From: Nitrospirota bacterium
GTDB taxonomy: Bacteria > Nitrospirota > Thermodesulfovibrionia > Thermodesulfovibrionales > UBA6898
Reading direction: 5' to 3'
NCBI GenBank assembly: GCA_021787505.1
Contig: JAJYLU010000145.1
Coordinates: forward strand, 1 to 5,774
DNA: 5,774 bases
The position numbers and the translations under genes were made by a program. Positions within the stretch are counted from its first letter, which is position 1. Every line of letters begins with the position of its first letter. Below the pieces are notes generated by a model. The model was not told where the DNA came from, ran no database searches, and saw only the letters and a list, made by a program, of their open reading frames with translations. Positions 4,366 to 5,774 of the stretch are shown here, piece after piece.

Positions 4366-5774
4366 TCAGTTGCCTTTTTCATGATTACTAAACGTAAAAT
4401 AGACTGTTGCCCCTTCCCCTGTTTTCCCTTCTGCCCAGATATTGCCTCCATGGCGGTGGATGATGCGCTTCACAGTGGCAAGGCCGATTCCTGTGCCCTC
4501 AAATTCTTTCTCGGAGTGCAGCCGATGGAATGGCAGGAACATCTTTTCCCCATATTGCGCATCGAACCCCGCGCCATTGTCCCTAATGTAATATATGTTT
4601 CTTCCGTCTTCCAGAAGTGTTCCGAACTCAATACGGGCACTAGCCTTTTTTGAGCAGAACTTCCATGCGTTGCCGAAGAGGTTCATTAGAGCGACAGTTA
4701 TCAGACTCTCGTCGCCAAAGGCACTGAGGCCGTCCGCTATCTTGACCTCCACGCTCCGGGAAGGGTCGGACGCACGAAGATCCGAAACAATGAGAGAAGC
4801 TATCTTACTCAGATCCAGTTTCGTCCATTCCATCTCCTGCAGTGAGATCCGCGAAAGGGACAACAGGCCCTCGATAAGACGACTCATCCTGACTGCACTC
4901 AGATTCATCCGCTTCAAATAATCCTTGCCCTGCTCATCAAGTTTTTCGGCCTGATTTTCCATCAGGATTTCCCCAAAGCCACTTATATGGCGAAGAGGCG
5001 CTCTCAGGTCGTGGGACACTGAATAAATGAAGGCTTCAAGCTCTGAGGTACGTTCTTTCACCAGTTCCTCAAGGTGTCCCCTGTGTCGCTTCAGCTCTTC
5101 TTCAGCCTTACTACGCTCCACAATCTCCGACGAGAGTTCTCTATTGAGCTTTTCCAGTTCATCCTTGGCTGAAGACAGGTAGACAACGAGATCGTTTTTT
5201 TCAAAGCGGAGGAGCAGAGACGCAAGTGTCGCCCTGCTGATGCGGTAAGCGATACCAGTCATAAGCACTGCAAAAAGCAGGGACATTCCTCCCATGGCCA
5301 TATGGATTTCGTCTCCGGCAGCCAGAAACCGGACGATGAGAGGCGCTAGGGAAGGCAGGGCATACGCTATGAAAGCAGGCATAACGACCGAGAATGCCCC
5401 CGCTGCCCCTATTGCCATGCCGCCCAGCACGAAGGCAAGAAACTCCTGATGAATAGTCGATTCTACAGGGTAAAGAACGATCCCCGCGGAACCCCATATA
5501 ATACCAGTAAGGGCCAATCCTATCATAAACCACATACCCCATCGACCAACAGCGGGCGAAGCAGATAGGGCACGCCGGAACCGCGAGAGTTGCACGAGAC
5601 GTGCTATTGAAACTAGCAGAATGCAGACAAGCCAAGTAGTCAAGACCCGATGCGACACAACGCTTCGCAACATGAAGACTAAGACCGCTGAATTAATCAA
5701 TGTCGCAATTATCCCCAACGGCGCGTTGCTGTACAGAAGCCTGACCTGTTCAGCATAGAGCTGCGGATGCTCAC
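4366..5774 (-). CDS. Membrane-bound sensor histidine kinase, partial at 5' end
   Basis: The frame is open from the right edge to the stop at 4368-4366, giving 468 complete codons; residues are counted here from the first whole codon (5772-5770). The true start is outside the window. Residues about 18-178 hold roughly six hydrophobic segments (near 18-37, 42-62, 77-101, 108-131, 132-153, 157-178) with short loops, so this looks like an integral-membrane sensory module rather than a periplasmic sensor. A charged coiled-coil linker follows (about 200-248). The HisKA dimerisation helix has the phosphorylated H254 in SVSHDLRAPLRHI. The ATPase domain shows the N box (LMNLFGNAWKF, N364 and N368), the G1 box DNGAGFD (398-404), the F box (FLPFHRL) and the G2 box GTGIGLATVKRI. 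All catalytic boxes are intact. It should autophosphorylate on H254 and pass the phosphate to the receiver protein encoded 69 bases downstream. The input signal cannot be read from the sequence. Confidence 0.95.
   Translation of the reverse strand, partial: EHPQLYAEQVRLLYSNAPLGIIATLINSAVLVFMLRSVVSHRVLTTWLVCILLVSIARLVQLSRFRRALSASPAVGRWGMWFMIGLALTGIIWGSAGIVLYPVESTIHQEFLAFVLGGMAIGAAGAFSVVMPAFIAYALPSLAPLIVRFLAAGDEIHMAMGGMSLLFAVLMTGIAYRISRATLASLLLRFEKNDLVVYLSSAKDELEKLNRELSSEIVERSKAEEELKRHRGHLEELVKERTSELEAFIYSVSHDLRAPLRHISGFGEILMENQAEKLDEQGKDYLKRMNLSAVRMSRLIEGLLSLSRISLQEMEWTKLDLSKIASLIVSDLRASDPSRSVEVKIADGLSAFGDESLITVALMNLFGNAWKFCSKKASARIEFGTLLEDGRNIYYIRDNGAGFDAQYGEKMFLPFHRLHSEKEFEGTGIGLATVKRIIHRHGGNIWAEGKTGEGATVYFTFSNHEKGN

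Noticed and set aside
5201..5635. 144-codon minus-strand open frame in another phase within the kinase gene
   Set aside because: It overlaps the membrane region of the kinase, whose own frame continues into the HisKA and ATPase domains; the Ser/Cys/Arg-rich translation is typical of a shifted frame.
1..5774. tRNA or rRNA genes, CRISPR arrays, insertion sequences, attachment sites, phage or defence genes
   Set aside because: None seen on either strand: almost all sequence is covered by the five genes, and the short intergenic regions hold no regular repeat spacing, terminal inverted repeats or cloverleaf-like patterns.

Overview
The window reads as ordinary chromosome from a Gram-negative bacterium. 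It carries an NAD+-dependent DNA ligase (the bacterial type), a secreted peptidoglycan lytic transglycosylase with a LysM repeat, and a membrane sensor kinase paired with a receiver protein. The style of the proteins and the moderate to high G+C of most genes would suit Nitrospirota or a deltaproteobacterial-type lineage. That placement is a guess from protein flavour; there is no marker gene here to fix it.

Layout, left to right. Positions 1-1104 (minus) hold an MltD-type lytic transglycosylase whose C-terminus, starting in a LysM repeat, runs off the left edge. A 152-base divergent intergenic region follows, with a good -35/-10 pair for the transglycosylase, a candidate -10 for the gene on the other side, and two inverted-repeat structures. 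Positions 1257-1685 (plus) hold a small DUF488-family protein. It converges on ligA (3759-1714, minus), with only 28 bases between the two stop codons. A 186-base intergenic region separates ligA from a two-component pair read on the minus strand: a sensor histidine kinase (from beyond the right edge to 4366), then, 69 bases later, a stand-alone receiver-domain protein (4296-3946). No stretch over 300 bases lacks a gene.

How they may work together: the kinase and receiver probably form one operon and one signalling pathway. The receiver has no output domain, so the signal must pass to a partner outside the window. LigA seals nicks in replication and repair, and the transglycosylase remodels the cell wall; both are housekeeping. 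Nothing links the DUF488 protein to its neighbours beyond position.

I did not find a convincing new system. The points most worth checking are: (i) the kinase reading frame stays open through the right edge, so the TTG at 5716-5718 is not its start; (ii) the two divergent genes at 1104 and 1257 both have candidate -10 boxes that would put the transcript start almost on the start codon, without a Shine-Dalgarno sequence; (iii) an 11-base inverted repeat flanks that divergent region.
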